NCBI GenBank assembly: GCA_028095005.1
Contig: CM051462.1
Span: forward strand, 124,176,752 to 124,240,751
Source of the DNA: Rhynchospora pubera
Lineage: Eukaryota > Streptophyta > Magnoliopsida > Poales > Cyperaceae
DNA length: 64,000 bases
Direction: 5' to 3'
In this document: positions 1-13,647 of the stretch, piece by piece
Layout: each line of letters starts with the position of its first letter
How positions within the stretch are numbered: the stretch's first letter is position 1
Made by a program: the position numbers and the translations under genes
Notes under the pieces: generated by a model
Seen by the model: the letters and a program-made list of their open reading frames with translations, nothing else
The model's database searches: none
Told to the model about the DNA's origin: nothing

Positions 1-383
1 GTCCAAATTAATATCGTCCCCAACAACTAAATTACAAGATCCAAATTGTAGATGGAATCTCGGAGAACCAAGCCAAATTAATTATAGACTGTCCATGCTA
101 TCAATGACTATGAAATGTCTCCCCATCATGTATGAAATGATGCTTTTGCCTGCATGCATGTTTAGATCTGCAGGCAGCTAGGAATCTCTTCAAATTCAAG
201 GATCATGATCATATTGCTCTTAAATACAACACAACACGACTTGGAATAGTGATGTGTGCGTGGACTTACAAAAATTACATCCGAAACAGTTTCAATTTTG
301 ATGAAAGCTGACAATCTACATTCAGTATATTCGTGAACAACGATCCACAAGGATGTCATAAATATTGAATCTCAATTAATTTA
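1..383. other. Intergenic DNA, nothing recognised
   Basis: AT-rich sequence with no exon-like ORF, RNA gene or transposon end that I can support. It ends in the TTA target copy of the MITE that follows. Confidence 0.5.
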
Positions 384-705
384 GGCTCTGTTTGGATAGT
401 CATGAATAAGAGCTATTCTGGACTAAACGGCTAATCTAGATTAAGAGACAATCCAAACAGTCTAGGATTAAGGGCTTATTCTAAATCAAAGTAAGATTAG
501 TTAATCTGACTAGATGTTAGAATAAGAAGTGAGATTAAGATTTTTGGTTTGTTAACAGTCAAAGATAAAGCTCATTGTTATTCTTATATCATCCAAACAA
601 AAATCTTTATTCTGAGATTAAGCTTATTCTTAAGAATTTGAGACTAACAATTTTAATTCTGAATAACTAATCCTACTCTTATTCTCATACGATCCAAACG
701 GAACC
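384..705. mobile_element. MITE, Tourist-like termini, 322 bp
   Basis: The left end reads GGCTCTGTTTGGATAG and the right end reads CGATCCAAACGGAACC, which are imperfect terminal inverted repeats. It is flanked by a direct TTA at 381-383 and 706-708. The interior is rich in ATTCTTA/TAAGAAT and partly self-complementary. The termini and the TTA duplication fit PIF/Harbinger-type MITEs. No transposase is present. Confidence 0.75.
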
Positions 706-810
706 TTAAATATTATCTAGACAAATTCCAAAAGAAGAAATTGGTCATATGGTTCTAGTGCCTTTATTCGCGTGTATCCTCTGCTCGTGTTTAACTTGTT
801 TGTTCATACA

Positions 811-925
811 TGTGGTTCAGTGACTTAATGGTAAGAGTACTAGACTAACTTCTTTGAGGTCAAAGATTCAACATGCACATTTAATTATCAAAAAAAGTTG
901 GATGGCAAAACCTTCTTATTTTTTC
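811..925 (+). repeat. tRNA-derived SINE fragment, copy 1
   Basis: A tRNA-like head with a box A-like TGGTTCAGTGACTTAATGG and a degenerate box B (AAAGATTCAACAT). It is followed by a body, ACATTTAATT, an A-run, then AGTTGGATGGC. The same body order appears near 49588 on + and near 25520 on -. I infer a shared SINE family; boundaries are approximate. Confidence 0.4.
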
Positions 926-1398
926 AAAAAAGCTTGTTTGTTCATATGAGTCTCAGTCATACCGAATGTGGCAGCGTGTCTAGATCTCTTTTTTATTCGA
1001 GTTTCCTTTGCACCAAGCCTTCACCTCAGGATCTTGATATGCCACAGCCACGTCTTCTACTATCGTCAGTGGAGATTGATTGCAATCTCACACTATTCAC
1101 AGTCTAAATGTCAAACTCGATTTTTTTTCTCTACGCTAGAAGCATAAATTCGATGAGACGAGAAGATCTCTAATAGTGTGTTTGATCCTCAAAAAGAGGA
1201 ACAAAATTGTGCAGTTTCTCTTTTATTTTTTCTGATGCCAATTTCTCTAAAATGACTGAATAAGTCTATTTAATAATGATATCACACATTTTCTCAAATG
1301 ACGCGACTAAGAGATGTACTATTTTTCAAAAGATGCAAATAAGAGATTGCACCTCTTCAAAAAGAGGTGCATATGACCGGTCCTCATCCAATCATAAA
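926..1398. other. Intergenic DNA, nothing recognised
   Basis: A 69-codon open frame at 898-1107 begins in the SINE tail and shows no family features. I see no other structure here. Confidence 0.4.
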
Positions 1399-1587
1399 GG
1401 CTCCGTTTGGATGGCTTTTTTCCGGAATAAGGAATAAGAAATAATCACTTTTTACCAATAAATTTATTTCTAACCATCCAAACTCTTCACAAAAGTTACA
1501 CACTTTCCAATAAATTTACTCCTTTCCAATAAATTTCTTTCCTTCTTCCTTCTTCCTACCTTATTCTCAACGCATCCAAACGGAGCC
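1399..1587. mobile_element. MITE, Tourist-like termini, 189 bp
   Basis: Ends GGCTCCGTTTGGATGG and GCATCCAAACGGAGCC are inverted repeats. A direct AAA flanks it at 1396-1398 and 1588-1590. The interior carries AATAAATTTATT blocks and TTCTTCC tracts shared with the copy at 41092-41273, so these two are sister copies. Confidence 0.8.
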
Positions 1588-3370
1588 AAAGGTTGGCTTG
1601 CACCCTTGTACAAAGAGATGCTTATGGCTAGCTCGCACCTTTTCACTATATCTCCACATTTCCCACACAAAGTACTCCTAAATTTTTCTATCTGATGATG
1701 CGATATATAAGATCTAGAAATTGCAAAATGGATCGATTTATGTGCCCTGTTTTCACTAATCTATGATTGCTTGATCATAAAAAAATTGATAAAATTAAAA
1801 TTTGATCAATGTTCCAGTGCCACCATTTTTAGATGTCATAAGTTTCTACAATTTTATAGTTTATCAATATTTAAAAACTCTAAAATTCAAATGCTGAATC
1901 GAAATCGTTGATCTTTTTCAATTTTAACGAGTGATGTGTTTTCATATAAGTTTTATAAAATTTAGAGTTGATTTGATACTCGATTTTGTGATTAAACGAT
2001 GAATATATTACAATTAATCAGTCATAATTAATCATATTTGTTCATTTGTTAACCACTATTCAAATAAATCAATCATAGTTAACCGTTCACTTATTGATCG
2101 CTATTACATTTAATCAGTCGTATACTCGTATATGGTTTCACTATTCGCTCCCTCGCCCTCCCCCCTCTCTCTCATTGTCTCACACGCGTACACATGCAAT
2201 GACACACAATAATGTATATGTTTGTATATACGTTATGTGTATTGTGAAGAACCGATTGATTAGTAATTAGTATTCTCAATCGCTTTTCAGAATGGTTAAC
2301 CATCCATGAAACTCGTAATTGATAAATTTGTAGGTTCAGTTTCTATAGGATACACATTAATAATTTAATATATAAAATTTATAACTAGTTCATAGGAATT
2401 GTCTAAAATTCAAGTTGAAAATTCTTTAATTTTTTTAGGGGAAACATTTTTATTGTTACCTAGGAAACTTCTTTCTCAAATTCTTACTTCGTTTTGTATT
2501 GACAGTGTGCTTATAGGAGATCAATCATAGAGTTTTGTTTTAAAATGAAAGATTATATAGATACATTGCATATGCATTAAGTAATGTTTTCATCAACCTT
2601 CCTTTTCAAGTAACAGAAATGTGGACTTTTAAGTGGTACGGCTAAAGATGTAAGAAAAGTTGAGCGCTTAAAAAAATTAATAAATTAAAGTAATAACATT
2701 GTAACTTTAATAATTAATTCAAAACAATAATTTAAATTTCGAGCTATTTGTGGCTATTTTTTCCCATTTTTTTTTTAAAATTGTCCTTAATTTCCTTGCA
2801 TCCAATGATGTGCATGCGAGCTTGTAGGGATATATGCCTCCAGAAATTTACATGCTCTTGTGATGTATGTTTCCAATAGAGCCCAGTCGTTCTTGTCTCC
2901 AAAGTATTGGAAGATCTGTTTCTCTATATGATGAGCTAATCAGTTGTGCCATCATTTCATGACACTATATATATATAACTTTCAAGATTCCTGATATGAC
3001 CAATATTCTACTGCTTTTCGTGAAACAATCGATATAAATTTATGATTCAATAATGAATCACATGTGTGCGTGTAGAGTAGTTCCTACTGATTTGAAAATT
3101 TATGAGCTCACTATTTAGTTTGCAGTACATGTTTGTAGAAAGGTTGTATACCATGTCCCATGTCTAATCTGTGTATTTTTAGTTTGTGCATATATATATG
3201 TTTGACATATATAGAATGCATGCGTTGACACAACTAACATATCACATATGGAAATTAATTGGTGTTAATATCAGCTGCAGCCTGCAGGTACTTATAAATT
3301 ACTGGATCATCTTTTACAACAAAGAAAAAAATATATATTTCATCACTCCGTACAATGACAGAGACTCAGA
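1588..3370. other. Intergenic AT-rich DNA
   Basis: About 1.8 kb with no coding signal. It has short TA tracts but no repeat with clean ends that I can define. Confidence 0.4.
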
Positions 3371-3517
3371 GGGTGTGTTTGGATTGTTGGAAGAAAGAAG
3401 AAGAAGAAGGAAGAAGAAGAAAAAAAATTATAAACAATTCAAACTCTTCACAAAATTACACACTTCCCAATACTTCTTCCCTTCTTCCCTTCTTCCCACA
3501 CCCATCCAAACGCACCC
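3371..3517. mobile_element. MITE, GGGTGTGTTTGG termini, 147 bp
   Basis: Left end GGGTGTGTTTGGAT and right end ATCCAAACGCACCC, with direct AGA at 3368-3370 and 3518-3520. The inside has a purine-rich GAAGAA tract on one side and TTCTTCCC on the other, so the whole element can fold back. It is the same family as the copies at 38616, 46047 and 47359, inserted in the opposite orientation. Confidence 0.85.
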
Positions 3518-3916
3518 AGAGAGTAGATAGACTAACAAAAAACTTTTATGCAAAGATTTCACAAAATTTGTGCATTGGCAATTAATTTAAAATTTATTAT
3601 CAAACAGCAAATTAATTCAACATCTATCTTTCTATGACATAAATATAATGCATGCATAATTAATTGCAAATAAATATAAAAATTTGAAGTTTGTTTAGTG
3701 TTTCAAATATCCAAATTAAAAACTTATTTACTATAACAACTGATAAATCAGGTTCAGGTTCTGATATGTTATTAATTGCCTCAAAAATGTCCCACGTCAG
3801 AATTATTATTATACAATGAACCTTTGACAAATTCGATACTTGATGTACCATGAATTCATTATATTGTCAATAATTTTTAACGCGCAACATCATTATTTGT
3901 TATGTAAAGTGAATAG

Positions 3917-4226
3917 GCTGGGCGTGGAACAACGTTGATTTATGATCCGTTCCGTTCTGCAAGGACGGAACGTGTAACGGTACGAAAAATTCACTTCGCT
4001 CCAAAAATGGCACTGTAAACGGAATGAGAGGACATATTGTTGTCGAAACAGAACAAGTCATTTCGCTTCCGTTTCGACAGATAGTGCAGTTTTCTGTGCA
4101 AAAGAATATTATTCCGTTCTGTTATGTCCAAATTAACGAAACGTCTAACGGAATGGAAAGCATTTTGTTTCTAAAATAAAACGAAAAACAGAATGGAATG
4201 GTCATACCATTGATGGAACAACACGG
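3917..4226. repeat. Degenerate GTTCCGTT-rich repeat, left part
   Basis: Contains many GTTCCGTT/AACGGAAC words in both orientations, as in the intact hAT-type MITE at 41360-41698. It appears interrupted by the candidate solo LTR that starts at 4227. Similar words resume downstream to about 6960. Assignment rests on word content only. Confidence 0.3.
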
Positions 4227-6603
4227 TGTCACACCCCGCAGCGGCGGCGTGACCGATTTCCGCCGCAAGAACGTGCTTCGCACGCCCCGCAAGGCTTACT
4301 GATTGGCCACAAGTTATTATGCCATGTTTTAGTATACTAAGCACCATGCACTTAACTAGCAACAGTTCAAATAAACAAAGTTGAGGTTATGCTTGTACAT
4401 GTGCAAGACAAAATTTTGCCAGAGTTTCTCCTGTAACATTGGTATCCAGCCGTAAAGGCAAGTATCCAAACAATTTATAAGCTTTTCCCCCAACCCAAAA
4501 CCCACAAGCAACAGCCAAGTTAAGCATCAAACTTCGATTTACACACAACCAGCACATAATTACACAATGGAACATGCAACAGTACACATGTATACAAAAC
4601 ATAGCATAGCTTAATGTACATGGCTTACTTCTCCACTCTTCAGCCCATGCCTTCAAAACCTGAAACCCATGAAAACATGGTACGGTGAGAAAGGAAACCA
4701 TTTCTCAGTGCGGTATTTAGTTCCAGCCACGCATGAACCCGAAGTCTCATGTTGCGGAACTAAATACACACTGTTTAATATATAAGAACATAGTTTGCAC
4801 AGTTTATTCATAAAACAGTTAGCAATTCATGCTATGCAATGCAAGGCCAGCTAGCAACGATCATCCGAAATCTGCCAATTCAATTCATACAAAAGCCGGC
4901 ACTTGTTGGACACCTATCCATGCACAATACTAGGCTGGTTACCAATCAGCCAAGTCATTTCCTTTCCATCAATACAACCAAATAGTACTTAATTGCTGAG
5001 AACATTTACCCCCTCATAGTCATGAGTCCCGGAACATAAGCGCTTATCTCACGGCCCTTGGAAAGACGGTCGCGACTCCGCTTTCCAAAGATGTAAATGC
5101 CATTCATCACACAATTAGCACATCCATACCACATATCACAATTCAGCCACAATAAAATAAACCATTCAATATGCATGTCATGAGATAACAATCCATCCTA
5201 TGCACAGTCATGTAGCATATATATATATATATATATAATATAGCAATTCATACATGCAGGCTACATGCTAAGTCATGCAAAAACATCAAGCAACATGCAT
5301 AATATACTTTAAGTTTAGCACAGCAACAAGAGTTAGGGTCCAGGTGAAATCCGCACCTCAAACCTTACACCGCTTTACCCACCGTTCACTGCTGCGAAGC
5401 ACCCGCTTCACCGCTCAAGTCCACCGAATCACCTTGCTCAGGGTCTGGTTCAAGCAATCAAAACCTTATGTCACAGTCATACTCAACACCAGCCTATAAC
5501 TCATGCAATTACGTGGTAAAGGCACCTAGCCAAACACCGTTGCGTGACTGGTTTGCAGGTGTTTGCAACACCGCTTCATGGTTTGATAGTCAACCAACAC
5601 CAGACCTATGGTGCTTACTAGCACATGGTCAGTTAGGGTGCACCAGCAGTACTATGCAATGCACCAAATCATCATCCCTAAGGTCTGTTTTGAGTCATGG
5701 AAACCAGCCGCTATACACAACGCATGCACCGTCATGAACTTCCCAGCCTGTTTCGGGTAAACCAGGGTCAAAATCATGCATGCAACACTGTTCTTTACCT
5801 TCCCAACTATCCAGCTATGATCCAAGCACTGTTTTTCACTGCCTAACACCTCACAAACAAGCTCAAGGGGTCTGTTTTGGTAAGACACAGTGGTAATACG
5901 AATTTAGCAGGGATAAGGGCATAATTGTCCACCAATTTGGGCCAGAAAGAGAGTAAGGGGTGGGGACCAGGTGTCAGCAAACCACTCTCCCCCTGCCTAA
6001 ATGACTAAGCTGCTAGGTGTCATGCAGCTAATGGGGCTGGTCAAACCAGGTTGGACTGCCCCTTGGCCAGCTCCAAGGGTCACCACTGGACCACTCCAGT
6101 CCTACATGCAATGGGACACTCCAGTACTCACTGCCAATATGCCTAAGTACATGAACCATGACTGGGCAGCTACATTAGCCACCGCACACGCAGACCGGCC
6201 GTAACCGTCATGCGTTACAGCATAATTTGGCCATTATTTTGGGCACAGTTTGGATCATCAAGCAATTAAATTTTACCACGCAATAATTTAATTCAATTTG
6301 GCATACATGATGCAATAAACACACATAGTCTGATTATAAGGCAACCGTTACCATAGCGGGACTTATACCGTTTCCAACCACGCTTTACATGACTGCACTA
6401 GTGTCTGGACAGGGACGGGGGTTTATTTACATGGGTCTCTGGTCAGTCAAGGTCTCAAACATCACCACCCCCTAATAGACATGATGCAAATTGGAGCAAC
6501 ATCCAGTACAGTATTTACCAACCCCTGAATTTCCCCCACGCTCTAAGGCCTGGTTGCATGGTGTTTACATGACAGGGACACCGTCAAACAGCCGTATCTC
6601 ACA
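4227..6603. mobile_element. Candidate solo LTR of a gypsy-type retrotransposon
   Basis: Begins TGTCACACCCCG, a start common in plant Ty3-gypsy LTRs, and ends TCTCACA, giving TG...CA termini. The 5 bp CACGG occurs directly on both sides (4222-4226 and 6604-6608), as expected for a target duplication. The 2377 bp interval is visibly richer in G and C than its flanks and holds no gag, pol or tRNA primer site. I therefore read it as a solo LTR rather than a full element. Nearby sequence is rich in ACGG words, so the CACGG match could be chance. Confidence 0.45.
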
Positions 6604-6608
6604 CACGG

Positions 6609-6960
6609 TACACGGATTGACACATTCCATTACCGTTTGACATGTTACCCACCCCTAAACATTTAGTACTAGCTAGTGTATACTGCTAATTAAGGCTGTC
6701 AACAGCGTACCATGAATCGTTATATCGTTCCGTTTTGCCGAAACAGAACGAATAATGGTAACAAAATTTATTTCGTTTCCTTAATGCAACGACAAACGAC
6801 ACCAAAAATGGAATGGTTTAATGTGTTTTAACATGTTTTTGTACATACTGTTTAAAGAAATTATTTCATCTAAGTGGCACGGTTAACGGCAGCGAAATCA
6901 ATTTTGTTTACTTAATAGAACGGCAAACATAACACCTCATTTTGTGCCATTTATCCACGT
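6609..6960. repeat. Degenerate GTTCCGTT-rich repeat, right part
   Basis: Contains GGCTGTCAACAGCG, close to the TAGGGCTGTCAA end of hAT MITEs, and scattered CGTTCCGTT and AACGGCA words. It may be the other side of the repeat at 3917-4226, or a second decayed copy. Confidence 0.3.
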
Positions 6961-7927
6961 TAGAGAGGTATATGTACTACTATGCTGAAGAAATTTAAAT
7001 GTATATTCAATTGCACTAATCGGGAAAACTTATTGGCCATGGGTGTTTGTGACCGCGACCTCTAGAGAGAGCACATAAAAAATCGATCAAACGTTCTTAT
7101 GACTGATTTGTCACAGAATTTACACCTTTCAAAAATTGAAACATAACCAGTTAGTAAAACATAAATTTGTTCTGCTTAGGCGCCACTTTAAATCTCGCCA
7201 TTTTGAAATTTAAACTCGCCATTTAGTGCTCTACTAAAATTAGATATTTTGTCTGAGTAGTAAAAGTGTGTGGAGTCATTCTAAGTGAGCTGCTAACATG
7301 AATAATCTAGCGGATCGCTTGCTGGGCAAGAAGACCGCCGAGATCGGAATTTGAACCGATCTTCTTTGTTCAGATCAATATCTATATATACCTCTCAATC
7401 ATAAACCGTCCTTCTCTCTGAGTTTGCGATTTTTTGTGCGCGCCAATAGAGAGAGAGACTTAGGTCTAAGAGGGAGGAAGCCGCAACCGACCGCTTGGAG
7501 CAATCGGGTTGTACATACACGAGTAGATTGACACTTGTAAAAGGTGACGTCAAGTCCTAACTTGTTGCGGTGGTATACCATACAGAGGAAGACGAAGCGC
7601 TGCAAAATCGTACTCTGAGAAGAATTTAGATGTTCGATCAAACTTCCGCAGAAATATATCTAATTCTTTACCCCTAACGCTTCTCAATTTTGATAAGTTA
7701 CATATGCACGTAGATTTATACATAATTAAACCTTCATTTTGGTTATCCAAAAAAATGAAATTAGAAGCGCATGAAAAAGAGAAGGTGCAAAACTTCGTGT
7801 CCCTAACACTTGTTGTCAGAGTCCACACAGTGTGTCTAAGTGTCTACGGCTCTACGCCAGCCAACAGGGCCTCTGGTTCTGTTTACACTTACAAGTCATG
7901 ACGTCACACCTTTTCATTGGACAGTTA
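6961..7927. other. Intergenic DNA upstream of the zinc-finger gene
   Basis: No transposon ends or coding exons that I can defend. Frames of 80-92 codons at 7399-7828 on - overlap one another and show no family signature. Confidence 0.35.
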
Positions 7928-8062
7928 TACTCTCTCTCTCTCTCTCGCTCTTATCCCATCAATCATCATGCAGTGTTAACGACAGTTAGACTAGGTCTAG
8001 CCATCTTTTACTCCTCCATTTTCACGTCTCTCCCTGATTCTCTCTCTCTCTCTCTCTCTCTA
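7928..8062 (+). promoter_or_regulatory. Two CT tracts in the probable promoter or leader of the zinc-finger gene
   Basis: CT dinucleotide runs sit near 7930-7946 and 8039-8061, about 80-215 bp before the ATG at 8143. Pyrimidine (CT)n tracts in this position are common in plant core promoters and 5' leaders, where they are GAGA-type sites for BPC proteins. The regulatory role here is inferred from position only. Confidence 0.4.
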
Positions 8063-8142
8063 TAATAGAACCTAGCTACATGCACTGGTAGCTCGTCCAC
8101 CTAATTCGCAATCAACACCTAACCCTAAGTCCCTAATCATAC

Positions 8143-11100
8143 ATGGGCGATCTAACCCACACTTCTTCCCCTCTCAGAGAAACTCTCCCTCTGTTAGCAC
8201 TACTCTCCCAAAAACACAACACTCCCAGCAATGAAAATTATAAAAATGAATATCCTGATGTACTGGATATGAACTCTGGTATTACTGTTGCACTGGAGTT
8301 AGGTCTACCATGTGATAACAGTGAAAGCAAAGTTTCCAGTGGAAGTGAAACAATAGAGATAGAACGAGATCGTGGAAAAGAAACAATAGGCAATGGAGAT
8401 GCTATTGGGAGGTTGACTAAAGGAAACACGTATTGGATCCCGACTCCTACGCAGATATTGCTTGGGCCGACACAGTTTTCCTGCCCAGTTTGTCAGAGGA
8501 CTTTCCATAGATACAACAACTTACAGGTACTTTTTACGCTATTTTCGCTCTCTCGGTCTCTCCTCTCTGTATATTCCCCTCCTCTCTGATCTGAATATAT
8601 ATGTTAACTGTTATTTCCCAGGTATTATAAATTTCATATAAATATATTATGTCAGGAAATTGGGTCATATATATATATGCTCCATAAATAAAATAATGGA
8701 ATCTAAACTCGATCATTTACTATCAATTTGAATCAAAATCCCATAAGTTTCTATATTTCAATTGATCATCTTTCTCTGATCTTGTGGCACTTTGAATTGA
8801 TCGTTCGTCAAAATTAAGCAATTAATTAATTTTAATATGTCATGTTGAAATTTGAATGTCGTGGATCCATGTCCGCATACTGACAAACTTATGCAACAAC
8901 ATAATATCAGATCTAAAACTTCTTGCCTATTCAGTCTCTCTGTGTAGCCAAGAGCCTCTCACTGCAGGCTATTATATATCATCAGCATATCTGTTGATTA
9001 GTATCAAATTTAAAAGTATATGCTAGTAATGCTAACTACCCACTCAAGCGCTTGTGATTCTAAATTCGAACTTGAAGCTCTCTAGAGATGAAGATGAAAT
9101 GTTTTTGTGTTCTATATACTTCATCATATATTGTATGTATACATATAAAGCCTTAATTAGTCAATCCCTGTGTGAACACAATAATTCAAGGCAATGTGGT
9201 AAACTACGTATTAATTGATTAATTTTCTTTTAAGATACTATATATATATGATAATTGCATCATCTTATGATCTTGTTTAATTAAGACCATGTCTTCTAAT
9301 GTGCTGATCCCCCTCCCCTTCCCCGAAAACAATGGCAAGTTAGACTGAACAAATAATGTAAAAATTTAGAGATAATTTAACTACGGTTTTAATTAAAATG
9401 ATTTATACATAAATTTGATTTGATTATATTTTAATAGAATGGTTTCGTAGGATTTCGTTGGGTCTAATAACATGGAAATTCTGATCAAATAAAACTAAAT
9501 CTTTTTATTTTGAATGTTACAATACTTTGAGGACATCGTACGTTGACAAATGGACAGTTTAATTGGGGTCATGATTTACAATTACTATTAATTAAATTGA
9601 AAAATAATGTAACATCCATTGAAACTTTAATTCACTGTACAAACATACAAATCATAAATAAGTTGAAAGCTTTCGTCCTAAAAAAGAAAATAAATAAACA
9701 AAGTTCAGGTATACCACAACAAATTTATGTCTTTAGGTATAGCCGATACCAACTAACCTAACACTTCACAATTAGCTGCAATTTAATAAGATGAAAAAAC
9801 TAATACAGCTAGAATAGACAAAATGTATACCAGAAGGAATATGATATATTGGAGAAACATCACGCCTTCAAAAACTGATTCTTTCCAGAATATAGTACTG
9901 TATGCATGCAGTTTGGGAGTGAGTTGAATAACATTTGCATTTTTGGAAATATTGGAGAAAGGAATGATCAGCTAGCACCATGCGTCTGTGTTCATCTCTG
10001 TACATGTATACTTGGTGCATGCTTCGAAGAGTTAAATTTTGTGCTTATTCGTGCACCTGATCATGATCAGTGAAATACTGAACAGATAGGGTATCTTTCT
10101 GAACACAACTATTCTCTCTCTCTCTGAAGGTACAAATATTCCTACACACAGCCTAGATCATGTGATCAGTTCACTTGCATCCAAAACATTTGAACTTATA
10201 AATTTTAGGAATTCTGCCCTAGGTAGCTGCTACCTAGTTATATAAATTTTTTTTTTTAGGAATTCTGAATATTAAAAAAATATTTTTTGGGTAATTAATT
10301 TGTTAACTTTAGTTATAATTTTATGGAAATTAAAGTTGTCTTTTTATTCAAAACAATTACCCTCTGCTCATTTTTAATAATTTTTCCACTACAGAAATTG
10401 TAATTTTTGATAATCACGAATTACACAATGAAGATTCAAACAACAGCAAATTCATGAAAATTAAGTATCAAATCAGCCAATTTCTGATGGCGAATATAAG
10501 TATATATGATATTGATATCAGTTTCCAACATAGTACTCAGTTTTTTCTGCGTTTAAGCCCTCTAATTTGCAAATCTCTCTGAAGATCAACATATATAGCC
10601 TTATAGTATTTTTTGAAAATATCATAATAAATAGCAAAAAAATCGAAAAAATTATAAATTTCATGATCTTCAGAGGTATTTCAATATGTAGAACAACTTC
10701 AATAGTTTGAATTGACCGTTTGAATTTTGAATCTTGAAAAACGACTCGATGGTATGGAGACCCTCTGTGTCATCGATGACACATTAAAAAGCTGAATTCA
10801 AATCTACTATTAATATTACAACACAAATAATAATCCGACAATATATGCATTAACTGCTGGTCCTACAAATAATTATGTACCATTTGCTACATTAATTAGC
10901 CCTCTTAGTTAATAATATAAGAATGGCACCAGCCTACATAGATGCACTTCCGAGTGTCTAATCTCAGTTTATTTATCATGTATAGATGCACATGTGGGGT
11001 CATGGGTCACAGTATCGTAGGGGACTGGAATCATTGAGGGGCATCCAGCCAAGCGCCATGTTGCGTCTCAAATGCTATTGTTGTGCCCCCGGATGTCGCA

Positions 11101-11426
11101 ACAACATCGACCATCCTAGATCAAGGCCTCTCAAGGACTTTAGAACACTTCAAACCCATTACAAACGCCAACATGGCTCTCGTCCCTTCTCCTGCCGTAA
11201 GTGTGGCAAAACCTTAGCTGTAAGAGGTGACTGGCGGACCCATGAAAAGAACTGCGGTAGGTTGTGGTTCTGCGTGTGTGGTACTGACTTTAAGCACAAG
11301 AGGTCTTTGAAAGACCATGTTAAAGCATTTGGGCTTGGTCATGGAGCCTATGGACCGGGTAATTATAATACTAAGCAATTTCCGTTTTCAAAGGAGGAAG
11401 AAGCGCCTTCGTCCGAGATCATTTGA
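8143..11426 (+). CDS. WIP-subfamily C2H2 zinc-finger protein (TT1/WIP1-like)
   Basis: Two exons, 8143-8526 and 10986-11426, are joined at CAG|GTACTT ... TATAG|ATG in phase 0 and give 274 residues. The hallmark W-I-P tripeptide is at residues 98-100. It is followed by zinc finger 1 (C114, C117, H130, H134), which is split by the intron exactly as the reading frame requires. Downstream are the family's further Cys/His fingers (CYCCAPGC, CRKCGK, CVCGTDF) and the conserved block around KHKRSLKDHVKAF. WIP proteins are nuclear DNA-binding regulators; in Arabidopsis they act in seed-coat pigmentation (TT1), transmitting-tract and root development. The single-Lys CRKCGK finger and the GHGAY tail are closer to TT1/WIP1 than to NTT/WIP4/WIP5, from memory of the family. 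The N-terminal 90 residues are acidic, Ser-rich and poorly conserved. The intron is 2459 bp. Confidence 0.9.
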
Positions 11427-13647
11427 AGAAGGTTCTGGAGTTGCAAATTAATTAATTAATGCATTTTGTTTAATTAAGTAATGGAACCTTGTTTAGGAAA
11501 AAAAATTATTAATTTTCATGGAAGACGTGTTATTAATTAATTAGCTAGGTGCCTAGCTAGCTATAGGTTCGATTGTTTCAAGACTTAATTAATAAACTTT
11601 GTATGGTTCTGGATAAGATTAATTTAATGCACGCGTAAGTTTTATCAAATAATTTAGTTTATATACATTTACAAATGTGAATAGAACTTTGTTTGAGGAG
11701 GGAATTTTAAGACAACTTACTTGATAATTCAAGTATGCATTCTGCCGCTCAAGTACGTACAATAATATTATTCCGTAATAAATAAAGTGTTCATTAATTA
11801 TGCACACAATAACTAAGTCTACTATATTTTTAGAAGTGGTTAGAACATTGAGTATGAAATTTCAAAACTGTAAAATATTTATGTACGTATATTTAACAAA
11901 ACTCTAGTAACTTTTACGTCTGTTAAAATGTATTTCCAGTTTTATTTTTCTCTCCTTTTTAATTGGTATATGATGCATGTTTAATATTTTCCTGGCAATT
12001 TAGCTCATCGCTAAAAATGCATCTCTGTAATTATGCTGATTAATTATTTTTTCTTTATAAGAGGTAATTAAGGGCTTGGGTCCTTATTTTCAGTTAAAAA
12101 AAATGCATTTTTATTAGGCTGAACCGCTGAAGTACATGCATATGGTAGCTATCAACGGTTATGTCTAAACTGAAATAATGAACACGAGTACTGTGCATTT
12201 TGAAATAATGGACACAACGGTTATGTCTAAACTAGTAAACTTATCCAACCTATGTCACAACTCACAAGACTCACAACCTTTAATTTCTGCAACCACTGGC
12301 CAAGTTTGTAAGATTGCAATAAGGACGTGATGTTTTCCTTAGTTTGTAGAGAATCAGTACACTAAATATTTCTACTATCTTGTTTAATTTCACGCTTTAC
12401 GCGTTTTCTAATTTTGTTGCCATCCTTTAAATTAATTAAGGAAGAAAGGATGCATCAGATAACATTTTAAATGAGATTCCTTTCTATAAGGATCAGGTGG
12501 AATAGGTTAACAAATAAAGAAAAGTATCTATTTTTGTCATCATCCTGCGTTAATCATTCACATGAATTTTTCAATTTATTAATTAATGAAATTATGTTAT
12601 TAAACAGAAAACTCATATTTAGTTTATCTAGGACTTTAATTACAATTGTATATTTCGGATGTAATATGGTTAATTAAATTGAAAATTGATACTCAAAGGT
12701 AATTTAGGACTAAATCGGGTTGGAATGTATGTATGTACATTTCAAAGGTATAAACCTTACATCAGTAGGTGAACAGTGAACTAGATGGGTCGGAATCCGA
12801 CCAACACCTCTACATATGTTTTATAAACCAAAACACTCAAAAATCTTTTACTTTATTACATTTTAGATAATTGTCTTTTTAAAGACCAAAAACTCCGAAA
12901 TTGTCTTATCTAGTTTTCATAAGAAAGCAAAATTTAGAAATCATAATCTGTCCATGTGGATTCAACACCTAGTTATACCCAACCTCACTCATACACTTGC
13001 AGTAGATCTAGGTTATCGAAGACTTATCTCTCACAGCCTCAGTCTTGTCTAGCGGCTCATTGAAATTATTTTTGTCTAAACTACCGGTTTTTCAAATATT
13101 TTAACAATAAGAATTAAATATTGAATTATAAATTTGTTTTCATTTTTCTGTGTTTTTATTATATTTTTTCAAATTTTCTTACTTTTTTTTTACTATCAAA
13201 ATATTAACTAAATTAAATATATTGAAGTAAAATTTTTTAGTTCTTTAATAATTTTCCTAATCATACCTAATTTTAAAATAAATTCATTAAAAATTTTAAA
13301 AATTTTATTTTTGAAATATATTAAATTAAATAATTATTTCTGTATTTTTCTAATATTTAATTATTATATAGGGTTTTTTTTTTAACATCGTGAAAATCAA
13401 ACATTAGCTAATGTCGAACTTTCAAGGACCAATATCACAATAGCAGTTTTAAAATTTTGATTTAAATAATAATATGTTTAAAAATCCGATATAATATAAT
13501 AATATTAAAAAAATTTCGAAACAAGTTACAAAGCTAGGACATAGAGGCCGCGAAAACTATCATAGGCCCAAATCAAGTCACCATGCACTGGACCGAAAGC
13601 CCAAAGTAATTCTTCCAGCCACTCACGAAATTTCTCCATTATGGATC
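11427..13647. other. Intergenic DNA between zinc-finger and SURP/G-patch genes
   Basis: Very AT-rich, holding the presumed 3' end of the zinc-finger transcript. The frames on both strands are short and unsupported. I see no defined repeat. Confidence 0.4.

Noticed and set aside
811..885. Possible tRNA gene
   Set aside because: Box A and B are degenerate and the cloverleaf does not close. The downstream body matches other SINE-like copies.
4387..4701. 104-codon frame on the minus strand
   Set aside because: Within the candidate solo LTR and without family features.
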